NCBI GenBank assembly: GCA_016987375.1
Contig: PJRA01000114.1
Span: 964,866 to 1,028,865 of the forward strand
Direction: 5' to 3'
Source of the DNA: Brachionus koreanus
Lineage: Eukaryota; Rotifera; Eurotatoria; Ploima; Brachionidae
DNA length: 64,000 nucleotides
Shown here: in pieces, positions 33,991 to 54,271 of the stretch
Numbering within the stretch: the first letter of the stretch is position 1
How the letters are laid out: each line of letters starts with the position of its first letter
Notes under the pieces: model-generated
Database searches by the model: none
What the model was told of the DNA's origin: nothing
Seen by the model: the letters and a program-made list of their open reading frames with translations, nothing else
Translations under genes and position numbers: made by a program

Positions 33991-34789
33991 CTAAAAATTC
34001 ATTATTTTCAAATAACTCATGATTGGCTTATCTTGTTTTTAATTGCTTATTTTTCTTTATTTACCTTAAAAGGTAAAACTACTAAGTTTTGTTTTTTTGA
34101 ATTTTCAAAAATCACAAGATAATTTTTTTATTTATTTACTTGATAATTAGTTGTTTGGTAGATAAAGCGTTTTGATATAGATTTTACAATTTTTCTATTC
34201 ATTTAAGTCAAATTAATATTAAAGGAAAATTTATCTTTTTATTTTTTAAGCATATTTCAAATTTTTTAAAGGACGATACGAGTTAGGACGATTAATCAAT
34301 TAATTTTTTTAACATTATATTATTTATGTTAAGATTTGTTTTCAATAAATATTAGATGTAAATAAAATTTAAGCTAAAGATAAGAAAAGAAGACTAATAT
34401 AAAGCAAAGGGATTTGATATTTTAGTCAAAAGTAATTCAATGGCATATTAGATGATTAATTTTAAAAAGCTTAACAGTATATGCTTAATAAGCAAAACTT
34501 TACACCCAAAAATTAAAAGTACAATAATAAATTTTTCTAAAAAAAGTTTTTTTAACGCTTAAAAACAGGAGTTTCCTTATTTTTTCACTTTTTTTTCCAT
34601 ATTTCCAGATTTCTAATTGACAAAAAAATTTTTTAAAATGATTAACTAAAAACAAAGAAAATGCATAATTTTATTATGATTTAGAACGGTATTTTCAAAA
34701 ATAATAAAACTTGTTGATTTTATGTATTTTAAAGTCTATTTTAATTCTATGATATTTGTTGAGTTAAATACCTTAAAATAAAATCAATT
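33991..34789. other. Actin upstream region
   Basis: AT-rich with no coding signal. Confidence 0.35.
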
Positions 34790-35100
34790 TTGGCGTGGTT
34801 CATGTTCTTTATGAATTTTTTGGTGAGCGAATGAATAATTATTATGTAACCAGCGATGTTGAAAGTTTTAGCAAATCAATCAAGGCACAAATGCCTAAAT
34901 TGAAAAACAATATATCTGAAATTTTCAATTTTGAACACTCATGGTCAAATGAATAATTAGAATCTGGTGACTACGGAGTTTCATACTTATATAGAAATTG
35001 TGTAATTGTCTAAAGCGTTTCGAATCCCACAGAAAAAAAAGAAGTTTAAAAAATTTTTAACTATGTGGCCAACAAAAAAAACTTTCAAATAATAAAAACG
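34790..35100 (+). pseudogene. Coding remnant of unknown family, interrupted only by UAA
   Basis: A single + frame reads INFGVVHVLYEFFGERMNNY, VESFSKSIKAQMPKLKNNIS, LESGDYGVSYLYRNCVIV and SVSNPTEKKEV, separated by UAA at 34954, 35011 and 35047. Composition and amphipathic pattern look like real protein, but no family is recognised. It may be a decayed mobile-element or virus-like gene. Confidence 0.35.
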
Positions 35101-36789
35101 TTTCTGCTTCCTTTAAAATTGAAAAATAATTTAAAAAGTTAAAAAATAATGCATAATCAGAAAAATAATAAAATGTAGTTATATTAGAATTAAAAAACCA
35201 TTTCAATCTATTTTTAAAAGAATATTATGGTCTTAATTATCTACAAAACGATATGCAATTTAGGTTTCTTTAAAATTGAAGAATTTTACCAAAAAAAATT
35301 CATTTTTAGTTATTTTATAATATAATTAGTGTTCGAAAGGTCAAGGTCTTATCATTATCCTTTAGCCAGTTAACAGCCACTTAAGATTTTACTCGCTTTC
35401 GAAAGTTTTAAAGTCGATAACTAGGTCTTATGGTCCAACCGATACATTTGCGTTAAAGTTCATGAAATTCTCTATAAAATGGTTGGTGGTCGGAAGATTT
35501 TGGATAATTCCTAATACCATCGGACTTTCAAGTTAACGTTCAAGGCGTTCACTGAAATAAATAAATTAATAAAAGAATTAAGAGAGGTGAAAAACAAATT
35601 TATTATCAAAGAACCCTACAAGAAAAATGTATATAAATCTGATAAGAATGAGATAAAAAAGTTAACTTCAGGATGGAAATTTTTTGTCCGAGCAGTTTTC
35701 GATTGATTAGGATTTTACTACACTCTTAAATGTCTGGCAGTAACAGCAGCTACAAGATAATTTCTTAAATTTATATTAGAGTTTTCTCAATAAAATGGCA
35801 TAATATTGCTTCTTAATTTACTAATTGAAAAATGACTTGTTTTAGAAATATGAATAAATGAACTTTTGATTGACCATTCTTATCCAATTCATCCATCTTT
35901 TTACTAGATTAACCTTCAATTCCTGTCTGTAATCAGATATAACCAGGAAGATAAATTTCTGGAATGTAGGATGAGGGAGAAATGCCACCATTTCCAACTT
36001 TTCTATTTTTGCCATTGTTCTTTTAACTGTTTGAAATCTAGCGGTTTCTAAAAGAAACAAACCTAGCTTTCGGTTGAGCAAAAAAGATATTTTTCTCAAT
36101 TTTTTTCAAAAAAGATTTTTTGTTGTAATTTTTCAGAATAAAGTTCTGCATTTGTAGCATTACCAGTCTGGAATCAACTCAAAGTGTATTGTCCCTTGAA
36201 AATTCCACCAAATCACCTGTTTTATCAAAAAACAGAAAGAAAACCATCATCACTACATTAATAATTATTGGAAAATCAATGTCAATCATGAAAAGAATAA
36301 AAAAGAAATTGAAAATTTAATTGAAAATTACTTCTTTAATGGCTGAAATTCAACAAGCATAAATATGGAATTTTTGGAATATTAACATTATTACAAATAA
36401 TATAAGACTACTTAAAAAAAAATATCATTTAGTAGAAATTTAAAAATATTTCATTTAATATTGCTTGTATTTTTTCTATTGTAATTTATATAAAAAATTT
36501 AAAAAAATTCCAACGTGATTTATTTTTAATTTAATTTTTAATGATTAGTGAGAAAGATTAATTTCCCAATAACTATTTGATTACATTTTTATTAAAATAA
36601 AATTTCAAAAAATCAGATTTTCTTGCCTACTGGTCCGTTTTAAATATTAAATTTGTGATATTAGTTAACAAACAACAGTATGAAATCCAACAAAATCAAC
36701 TTATTTAATATTCGTCTTGAAGCTATGTGTTCAAGCAGATAAAGTCCCTTTTAGTTACTTTTAAACAAATATAAACAATTTTTTTTAAA
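35101..36789. other. Repeat-derived but unassigned stretch
   Basis: Slightly GC-richer patches at about 35330-35720 and 35840-36230 contain open segments on both strands (including minus 36099-35842) with some coding texture. No motif is secure; likely old mobile-element debris. Confidence 0.3.
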
Positions 36790-37085
36790 TAAAAAATTGC
36801 AATAGTACAAACTTTCGTATCAAGTCGTCTCTCTAATAAAATTTTCAAAAATCTACCCTTAAAGCTCAATCCACGCAATTTGAATGCCTCTGTTAGACTC
36901 GGATACATACCATCAATATGGAAAAATTCAAAAATAGTCATGATACTGAAAAAAAATAAGCCACTTATAGACAATTTAACATCATACAGACCAATTTCGC
37001 TTAATATCCACAACTTGTTGTTAAACTGGATCAAAAGCTTCCTAAATGACCGATCATTCCAAGTTTGCCACAATCAAAGCTAATC
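36790..37085 (+). mobile_element. Internally deleted LINE reverse transcriptase
   Basis: NASVRLGYIPSIWKNSKIVM and LTSYRPISL are the conserved N-terminal RT blocks (…LR-GY-P-WK-A-I…YRPISL). They run directly into LLNWIKSFLNDRSFQV, a block that in intact LINE RTs lies many residues later. The intervening palm segment is missing, so the copy is inactive. The fragment at 37215-37320 (RLAEMKALRRLELSRRTIP) may be its decayed 3' part. Confidence 0.7.
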
Positions 37086-46186
<9,101 letters not shown>

Positions 46187-47112
46187 TTTATTAATCAGCA
46201 AACAGTAGGATTAAAAATCGAAAACTTCAAAAGTAATTTGACTATTATGAAGTGTGTGTTGAAAGTTTAGAGCTTAATAGTCCGAATTTATGCAAATTTT
46301 GAACAAAAATTAACTCATCTTAAAACAATTGGTGCTTTTTTCATTGATTTTTTTTTTCACGATATGCATGAAGCTTTAAAAATTTATTATTACATTAATG
46401 TAAAAAAAAACTTCACTAAACTATGAGAATTTCTAGTTTTTAACTTAATATTTTTAACTATATTTTTTTAATGTAAATGTTATAGCTATTTTAAAAATAA
46501 ATCTCTATTATTTTGTTTTCTAGTTCAAGGGGAGAATCAAATTAAAAAATGATAATTTTAAAAATTGAATTTTAAACTATGTTTTTTTTTTGTTTTTAAT
46601 TTAAAAAAGAAATTATTTTAAAAGAGTGTTAAATGAGTTTTCAAATTTACTTTAGTCAAAATAAAAATTTAGTAACAAATTTTGAGTTAGTTTATTTAAT
46701 TTTTTCATACATTAATGAGCTAAAAAAATTTTAATCAAACATTAGTTGAAACTCGAATTTAATTGTAATTCTACCAGTTTTATTTGTATAAAAATTCCAT
46801 TAATTCTCATATAATAAAAATAATGATTGAAAAAAATTAAAATTTTTTATGGCCAAATCATATTAAAAACATTAGATTAAACTTTTTTATTACTTTAATT
46901 GAAATTTTTTGATTCTCATTTGTCTACTTTAAGCATTTTTTTTGTTCTCCATGAAATATATTTGAAATAATGTTTTGGTAATTGAATTCACTATTAGTGA
47001 AATTGATACCATTTAATTAAGTCACCTTTTCAAGCCATTTAAAATTGTATACATCTGAACAAAGTCTTCTTTTAAACAACGATCTTCAATGCTCCTGAAA
47101 TTTATATATTAG
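46187..47112. other. 3' flank of Rbfox
   Basis: AT-rich, no gene seen. Confidence 0.35.
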
Positions 47113-47369
47113 GCTTTCTTTAAAAGAATCAATCAACTTGAAGAAATATCTCAACAAAAAAGACAACTGGTATTAAATGAAACAACAGATGAAGAAGATG
47201 GCTCAAATGAAATTGAAATAGTTGATTCTCAATTGCAAAAAAAGGTCAACAAGGGTCGTCCGAGCAAAAAACAAAGAGTTGAAACGGTTGAAAAGGATAC
47301 TATTAATGAAGTTGAAAAGGTACTGAAGTCACTAAAAGAAGGAGAGGTCGTCCCAAAGAAAATAAATAA
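47113..47369 (+). pseudogene. AT-hook coding fragment with probable 1-bp frameshift
   Basis: After a plausible acceptor (TATATTAG) an open frame encodes a Gln/Glu-rich helix (RINQLEEISQQKRQL), an acidic stretch (ETTDEEDGSNEIEIV) and a basic AT-hook-like KGRPSKKQR. Shifting one base at an A/G run near 47316 opens a second classical AT-hook, KRRRGRPKENK, followed by TAA at 47367-47369. AT-hooks bind the minor groove of AT-rich DNA in chromatin proteins. No upstream exon was found, so this may be a final exon of an unseen gene or a broken copy; a sequencing error in the homopolymer could also explain the shift. Confidence 0.45.
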
Positions 47370-47449
47370 AATTTTCTATTCTTGTTACTTACTTTTATTT
47401 TTTTTATCTTAATATAATAAAATTTAATAAAATAAAATTTGGAGGTCAA

Positions 47450-47640
47450 ATCATTAATTTCTGCTATCATTTTTATTAAATTAGGAAATCATTTTAATTA
47501 TTTTTTAGAGATCATTTAATTATTTTAAGATATCAAAAATTTTTGGAGGTCATTTAAGTAATTATAGAGATCGTTTAAATATATCCCTTAAATAACTCTT
47601 TTTGACCAAAAACAACTCTTTGAATCAAAAATGACTTGAT
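47450..47640. repeat. Degenerate tandem repeat
   Basis: About six diverged units of roughly 20-37 bp with the core AGATCATTTAATTATTTT (variants GGTCATTTAAGTAATTAT and GATCGTTTAAATATAT). Confidence 0.45.
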
Positions 47641-48119
47641 TCATCATGGAAAATAGCCACTAATCCCAAATGATTTCAATTTTTTCTGAAGTGTTAATAA
47701 ATATTATGTTCAAAAACAAAATTTTGAAGATGAACCTTTTTTCAGACGAATCATTATTTACATTGATGAAAAGTGGATCTATTTTTAAAATTAAGATAAC
47801 ATAAATCAATGGTTGAACTATCTAAACTAACACAGTCAGCTATGAAAAAAGGACGCTTTGATAAAAAATGTGATGTTGTGTGTTTGACGGAATTTCTAAG
47901 GATGAAAAACACTTTGAGCAGGTAACAGACGGTCGCGTAAAACTTAATTCTGAACAATTAGAACAAATGTATGCTTCACTTCCCATTCATTCATTTATTT
48001 CTTTCCTTCTACATTGGGAACACCTTCCACACTGGAACCCTACCTAACGATTCTGGGAATACACTAACCTGAATCATTGTCGAATGCTGACCTATAAAAA
48101 AAACAAATTCAGGGTCATT
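47641..48119. other. AT-rich stretch before LINE fragment
   Basis: Probably decayed upstream part of the LINE; no conserved motif. Confidence 0.3.
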
Positions 48120-48350
48120 AAGTCAATGCATTAAGAACAAACGATTACTGAGGATGAAAGAAAAAGGAAACCAAAAAGGATCCCAAGGTCGACGTAAGGT
48201 AGGAGCAGTAACATGCAGGTCTACAATTACGAAAGAGCTCATCAAAATGGGAATGACATGGGGAGAAGCAAGGGTAATGGCAAAAGATCGAACTTGAGTG
48301 GAAATCAAAAGTAATTAACCTATGCTCCACAAGGAGTGAATAAGGAAAAA
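48120..48350 (+). mobile_element. LINE 3' end (RT C-terminus plus A-rich tail)
   Basis: Encodes KGSQGRRKVGAVTCRSTITK, MGMTWGEARVMAKDR and, after a one-base shift, LEWKSKVINLCSTRSE followed by a stop. These are classic C-terminal words of LINE polyproteins. An A-rich stretch (GGAAAAAAAAATATTC) closes it. The last ~45 bp match the minus-strand fragments at 17990 and 18490, so these belong to one family. Confidence 0.7.
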
Positions 48351-48904
48351 AAAATATTCACTTCAAGAAAAATATCATTCTTTGGTCAACCAAATTCTAA
48401 AATTCTAATGGCAAAATTAAGAGCTGGAAGTGGTCGAACTTCTTCCTCATCCATCAATTAGCCCAAGTACTTCCTTTTTATCTAGCATATTGTTCAACGG
48501 CTCATTTTCATAAAGTATGCCATTTTACTACTCAAACTAAATTGAATAATGTTGTCTTCAGATCTTAGGCTTCAAAAGCTTTGAATGATACAAAAAAAGA
48601 ATATTCGCTGAAAGACTATAGAGCATTCTTTTTATATATCAGCTGTTTAATCCTTAAACTTCCAATAAAATGAATGAAAACATTGAATGATTAGACAATT
48701 AACAGAAGAATATAAAAAATTAATTTCGTTTTGTTTTAACTTTGATAAAATTTTTATTTAAAAAAAAAAAAAAAGATTCATTTTAAATAATTAAATAAAT
48801 ATAAGCATTTGTTTATTTACAATTTTTGTCTCATTTTGAAAATATTCTATTCTAAACTCTTTTTTTTCAACCATGAAAAATATCACAATTTTTGGTCATT
48901 TTCT
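48351..48904. other. 3' flank of the RASSF gene
   Basis: No gene recognised. Confidence 0.35.
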
Positions 48905-50080
48905 CTAAAAATAATGAATATCACAAGGCTGGTATTTATTTTTTGTTAAACGAGCTGGACTTTTATCATATCTCGTTAAGCGTCGTATTCGAGAATAACG
49001 AGCACTTTTAGAATAATTATCTTTCTGCGATCTTTTATTTCTTGAACTATTAAGCGATGCATTGCTCTCATGAGCTTCATCTGACATATATTCTGACGAG
49101 CTAGATGTCTCGAAGAGACTCGTCGTCTCGTCAATATCATTCAATCTTTTAGCAATATTATTTTCACATTTTAACAAACTCTGATATTCAGCCATTAAAT
49201 TTTGAACAATTTTACTTTTATCAGCTATCATTTGTTCTAAATTTGATGAACTTTTTTCTAAATAAATTATCTTTGATTTATTCATTTCTAATTTTCTATC
49301 TGATTCAATTAAATTAAAGGATGCTTGATTTTTTAAATTTGAATCACTCGAATGCCGACTTAGAAGTTCAATCTGAGGTAAAGACTCAATAAATTGGTTA
49401 TATTCGGTCTTTAGTCGTTCATAATCTTTTTCCAAAGAGCTGATATTTTGATACGTTATATCCAATTTGCGCTTATAGTAGTCATGCTGTGCATTCAAAA
49501 AAAGACTTAATTCTATTTCTTTGTTTAAACTTAATTCATCAAATTCTTCCTTGTTTGATTCCAGTTTGTCTAATTTTTTTTGATTAAGACATCGTTGAAG
49601 ATCTAATATCAAAATTTTTCTTTTAAAAAATTCTTTTGATTTTATTTCGTTTTTTTTTATAAGATCTAAATTCGACTCTTCGGTATTGTGTATTTCTTTA
49701 ACCAAGAGTTCGAGTTTTTTGCTCTGTTGGTCGAGTTTTTTCTGCTGTTCATCTATTTCACTTATCAGATTTTTCAAATTTTCGTCTTCCTGACAGCATT
49801 CAGGCTCGTTTGTTCTGACAAGATGAAACTCAATGTCCTCATCATTGTCCAAGAAGCGCAGATAAGAAAATATGATCTCTATGGGCTTTTCATCTGGCGA
49901 CATTATCCTAGGCAAACGGCGATTACTTAATTTGTTGGTTTGAAAGTTTTCTATTAGCACGAAATTTCCACTTTGCTTAATCGAGAAAACTAAAGCTTTG
50001 ATTATCTCTTCGACGGTAGTGTATTGGCTCAGACCACAAACCGTTCGAACGGTATTGTCGACGTGCACTTTCAACTCCAT
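48905..50080 (-). CDS. RASSF8-like: N-terminal RASSF protein, RASSF7/RASSF8-like
   Basis: Ras-association-domain adaptor. Uninterrupted 391-aa ORF starting MELKVHVDNTVRTVCGLSQYTTVEEIIKAL, the arrangement that opens RASSF7/8 (MELKVWVDG…VCGV…TT). The RA/ubiquitin-like domain occupies about residues 1-90 (…GNFVLIENFQTNKLSNRRL…IIFSYLRFLDNDEDIEFHLVR). Residues about 100-310 form Leu/Lys/Glu-rich coiled coils (EQQKKLDQQSKKLELLVKEI and others). The C-terminus is Ser-rich and then Arg/Lys-rich. Vertebrate and fly relatives act at cell junctions and in growth control, so a membrane or junction location is inferred. The absence of introns is unusual for the family. Confidence 0.88.
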   Translation of the reverse strand: MELKVHVDNTVRTVCGLSQYTTVEEIIKALVFSIKQSGNFVLIENFQTNKLSNRRLPRIMSPDEKPIEIIFSYLRFLDNDEDIEFHLVRTNEPECCQEDENLKNLISEIDEQQKKLDQQSKKLELLVKEIHNTEESNLDLIKKNEIKSKEFFKRKILILDLQRCLNQKKLDKLESNKEEFDELSLNKEIELSLFLNAQHDYYKRKLDITYQNISSLEKDYERLKTEYNQFIESLPQIELLSRHSSDSNLKNQASFNLIESDRKLEMNKSKIIYLEKSSSNLEQMIADKSKIVQNLMAEYQSLLKCENNIAKRLNDIDETTSLFETSSSSEYMSDEAHESNASLNSSRNKRSQKDNYSKSARYSRIRRLTRYDKSPARLTKNKYQPCDIHYF

Positions 50081-52372
50081 TTAAACCAAAAATCTATGAA
50101 TTAACTAGATAAATAAACAAAGATTGACAGGGATTTTAGGCAAATTGGCTTAATCCAAATTATAATTATATTTTTAATTTTGTCATAACTTGATATTAAT
50201 TTCATCTAATTAACTAAATTAAAAAACTAGTTTTTTTCTCATTGTTGTTTAAAAAAAAAATTATAAGGCTAATGAGCCATTCTAGTTGAATAAATTAAGC
50301 ACTGTGTTTACTTTAAAAATTTAAAATGTAAAAAAAAAAATTTCACAAAAAATCTCAACATTTTTATTTCTATAAATTGTTATGTAATTGGATTTAGGAG
50401 AAAAATTTGATTTTTTGAAATCTAAAAAAATACAAGTGCCTAAGTGAATTATTCATTATTCTAACTAAATTTCTATGTTTATTTTCTCAATCGTCTTTTC
50501 AAATTGATAAACCGGTTTGTTAAAAAATAATATATTTTTTAAAAGCATTTGAACTTGTTATAAGAGAAAATATTTGACCAAAAATTTCTAATTTAAAAAT
50601 ATGTTTACAATATGGTGTGACTCAAAAATTTATAAAGCTTAATTTACACTAATCTGGTCATTACAATAACAAATGTTAATTACATGTCTGTTTGAATGCG
50701 AATAATTCAGATAAAAATAAAAAAATTAAAATCTAAAATAATCCAGTCTGTTAAAATTTAACAAAAAAAAGCTTTGCCACTTTTATTATATAAAAATTGT
50801 GCCCATAAGAGACGGGACATATAACTAGTACAAACGACAAATTTGTCTTTTTTTTGGTGACATTTCTCATTAAATTAGAAAAATAACTTAAAAGTAAACT
50901 AAATCATCGTTATTATTTAAAAGAAATTAAACACAAGCAACCATTTTAGATTACTTAAAAAAAATTAATTACAAATTTTTAATTACTTGTGTGCTTTTCA
51001 AGTTTGTTTTTATTTTATGAAGTTTTTTTGATTGTTTTTTGTTGAAATATTTTTTTCAATTTCACGCCTAGTAGTCCAATAGACCCTAAAGTTTAATGGC
51101 TTATTGTAGCTAGATAACAAAAAACATACCAAAGTTTGAATAAATAGTCAAATTTTATTTTCCTATAAATCAACATGCTAAGCTTGAAAGTATTACAACT
51201 ATCGCTTTTCTGCATTTACTCTTATCATCTAGACGCTCAAATATCGGATGAAGCGGGATGAAATTTAAATTCTGAAATTTGATATTTAAAAATTAGAATT
51301 AAAATTTCGGAAACCTTTTTAGTCTTTTTAATCAACAAAAATTTTAAAAACATAAACTGTATATTTTTCTAATAGGAATAGGAAAAACAACGAATTGACT
51401 TTCTTTTTCATAGAATTTAGACGCGAATGATTCAAAAAGTTTGAAATGATATTTGCTCAGAATTAAGTAGTTTGAATATTTTAAAACATCTAAAAACTGC
51501 TGTTATGACTAAACATATCATGTAACTTGTATACTCACCTCCAATTCGAAATTAAAAATTTCTTTTGTATAAATTTCTTTAACAAATAAATACTTAATAA
51601 TTTTAAATATTTGAATTGTAAAATAGATTTTCGAGCAGCGAGTCTTTCCAATTATTAGAAAATTTCTCAGAATTTTAAGTAATTAATCATCTAGCAACCA
51701 AGACTGATAAAATTAAAAGATAAAGAAATAAAATTAATTTTAAATTCAATTTGAAATATGATATTCAAATGAAATTATATAACTTTGCTTGATTCAAAAA
51801 TTAGTAAAAGTAATGCTATTTTATTTTTGTTGGTGTAAATCAAAATAAATTTTTATTCAAAAAAAAAAAATATTTATTTAAATCTAGACAAAATTGGCAA
51901 TAAAAATAATTATAAATGAAAGTTAAATGAGAATACTTAATGTCATAAATGCTCATTTTGGTTTTTTATATATGCCACAATTATTGACTAGAGAAAAAAT
52001 CTCACCAAGTTATTTTATTTCGTGTAAAATTCAAATAACCCAAAATTCAAAATCATTCAGCTTGTAATTTTTGATATTTTAGCTATTTATGTTATTGTAA
52101 AAAAAACATTTTTAATGAATTTAATTAAATTTTAATTTACCCTAAAGCTTTTTTTTTTTATCTTAATTACAAAAAATGATTATTTTAGTGTACGACTGAG
52201 AGAGAATTTTTCTAAACAAAATAAAATAAAATTTGATATTTCCCACTCACAATTTAACTAGCAGAATTGGTCTAGTTACATGCTTGTCTAAATTTAATTT
52301 TATCTGAAATTAATCTAATTAGATGAAAAATTGCTTCCATAAAAATAAAAATTTGAAATATTATCTCCTAAA
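50081..52372. other. Gene-free AT-rich intergenic stretch
   Basis: Separates the divergent RASSF (minus) and four-TM (plus) genes; presumably holds both promoters. No recognisable element. Confidence 0.4.
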
Positions 52373-53080
52373 ATGTCTTTTCAATTGCCCATTTTAGTTC
52401 TAATTACATTTTTGTTAGCCCAAATAATCAATTGCATTGCTGACCAATTTGTTTTAGACGGTATTTGTCGACTGATTCAGACACTATCAGAACAATTTGA
52501 AACTGATAAACAGAAGCAGTCCGAAGACGGAGAAAAATACAAAAATTCAATTTTTAGAAAAAAGATAAGAGATTTCGTGAATGCCGGGTATTTGAGAATT
52601 TTCCCGAGTTTTTCAAATTTGGGAAGCTATGCTCTAGCACTATTCAACATTTTTATAGGCATATTGATGATAATTTACTTTCTTGCTCTTTTGATGAAAG
52701 CCTGGCGCTTCTGGTCTGATCACTCATATGGATGCTTGTCAACCATATTCGACTCGCCAAGAACTTACATTTATTTCGGCGTAGCCATAGCCCTTAATTT
52801 TTTTCTGATCATTCTATTTTATTTTTTAAGTGGGAGAGTCAAAGCCGAGCAAAACTACAATCTAAAAATTTACAACCAATTTAGATACGATTTTTCCAAA
52901 CTGCTAACTCAGTCAAAGCCGATCGAACAAGAAAACACTCTTCTAAACATAAATCATTCTATTAGCAGATTGAGACTATTTTTTGTTATCAGTGATTCCA
53001 ATTATATACTTGCAATGTTTAGCTTAGTTTTAGTAAATTTGTTTTTAATATTGTTTTTGTTAATGAATATTTTTTCTTGA
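52373..53080 (+). CDS. Unrecognised four-transmembrane protein
   Basis: Intact 235-aa single-exon ORF. Hydrophobic helices lie at about residues 5-22, 84-108, 132-152 and 208-233. The segment between helices 1 and 2 is polar with a Lys/Glu-rich stretch (FETDKQKQSEDGEKYKNS). A short loop between helices 2 and 3 contains RFWSDHSYGCLSTIFDSPRTY, and a hydrophilic loop of about 55 aa separates helices 3 and 4. The four-TM layout recalls tetraspan families, but the tetraspanin CCG motif and claudin W-GLW-C-C motif are absent, so no family is assigned. AATAAA words follow shortly after the stop. Confidence 0.65.
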   Translation: MSFQLPILVLITFLLAQIINCIADQFVLDGICRLIQTLSEQFETDKQKQSEDGEKYKNSIFRKKIRDFVNAGYLRIFPSFSNLGSYALALFNIFIGILMIIYFLALLMKAWRFWSDHSYGCLSTIFDSPRTYIYFGVAIALNFFLIILFYFLSGRVKAEQNYNLKIYNQFRYDFSKLLTQSKPIEQENTLLNINHSISRLRLFFVISDSNYILAMFSLVLVNLFLILFLLMNIFS

Positions 53081-54271
53081 GGAAATATGTGCTAAAATAA
53101 AATAAAATCTATTAAAAAATATTTTTTTACTAATTTTAAAATTCATAATACACTCAGTTTTTTTATTTTTCAAAAAGATCAATATTAATCTGAATATAAT
53201 GCGTCGAAATTTGAAAAATTTCAAATAGAATTTTTTTGTTTTGTTTTAAAATTCCCTCTTGAGAAAAGTTTAATTCAAATTAATAAAGGTTAAAACTTTT
53301 TAATCAGTTTTGGAAAATTTAATTCGGTGTTCTCTTTATTTAAAAATTTTAATAAATTATTTATGTGTTAATTTTAGATCAGTATTTGCAATTATTTAAA
53401 ATTCATATCCGTAATTTTTGAAAATTTTATTCAAAATAAAAGGTCGCTTGTATTTCTAATTGCTTAAATTGTCATTTCATAAATTCCTTGTAGAAAAAAA
53501 AAATTTTTTTATAAAAAATAATTCCATATGACAGATTCCTGACAAGAATTTAGATTTAGAAACTCGGATAACAGAACTAGCAAATTTGGAGAAAAAAAAT
53601 ATTATTATTTAATCAGATTAGAGAAATTGATTTTAAAAGCAAAATTCTTGTTTCCTTTCACGAAATATTTAGTCAGCATTTTCAATGAGTAGATTAAAAA
53701 CTGAAAATATCTAATAAATTCACTACGTATCTGCTGAGAAACATGAGAATTTTATTATCTTTTAAGTTCTATTTAAAAGCGAAGTACTTAGCCGGAAAAA
53801 AATATTAAACAAATTTCCTCTAATTATTGCTGAAAATGGTGCTTTTATTTTTTGGATGCTGTCATATTATAAAGCTTATTGTTTTCATATTGCTGATACT
53901 TCTATTATTTTAACGAAATCATCATGTTAAAATTTTATTAAAAAAATAATAAATGCCATATAATTATAAAAAAAAAATAGCGCATAGCATTGCCAAGAGT
54001 AATCTGTTTCATTTTTTCTCACACTTTTCCTCCTTTCGGCTTTTGATTTCACTTTGTTTTATTGAATACAGGAATTATTTCATTAGGCAAATTATTTTCT
54101 AAATCGATAATTTTTCATGTATTTTTTAAAATAAATTTTTATTTATTTGCATGAATTAGTATGAATGTGGAATTTTTCAATCATTTCATTCTTTAATCAA
54201 TTCTCTTTTACCTAATTGAATCTTCTATAGAATTTCTTATTAATTTTTAAGAATTTAATATATCGGCCATA
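53081..54271. other. Gene-free AT-rich stretch
   Basis: Upstream region of the MFSD4-like gene. No further gene seen. Confidence 0.4.

Noticed and set aside
34960..35035. tRNA-like B box (GTTTCGAATCCC)
   Set aside because: No matching A box, acceptor stem or anticodon arm can be drawn; it falls inside a coding remnant.
35400..35830. Possible retroelement polyprotein (VRAVFD-LGFYYTLK words)
   Set aside because: A faint resemblance to BEL/Pao-type text, but the frame contains several stops of all kinds and no second motif supports it.
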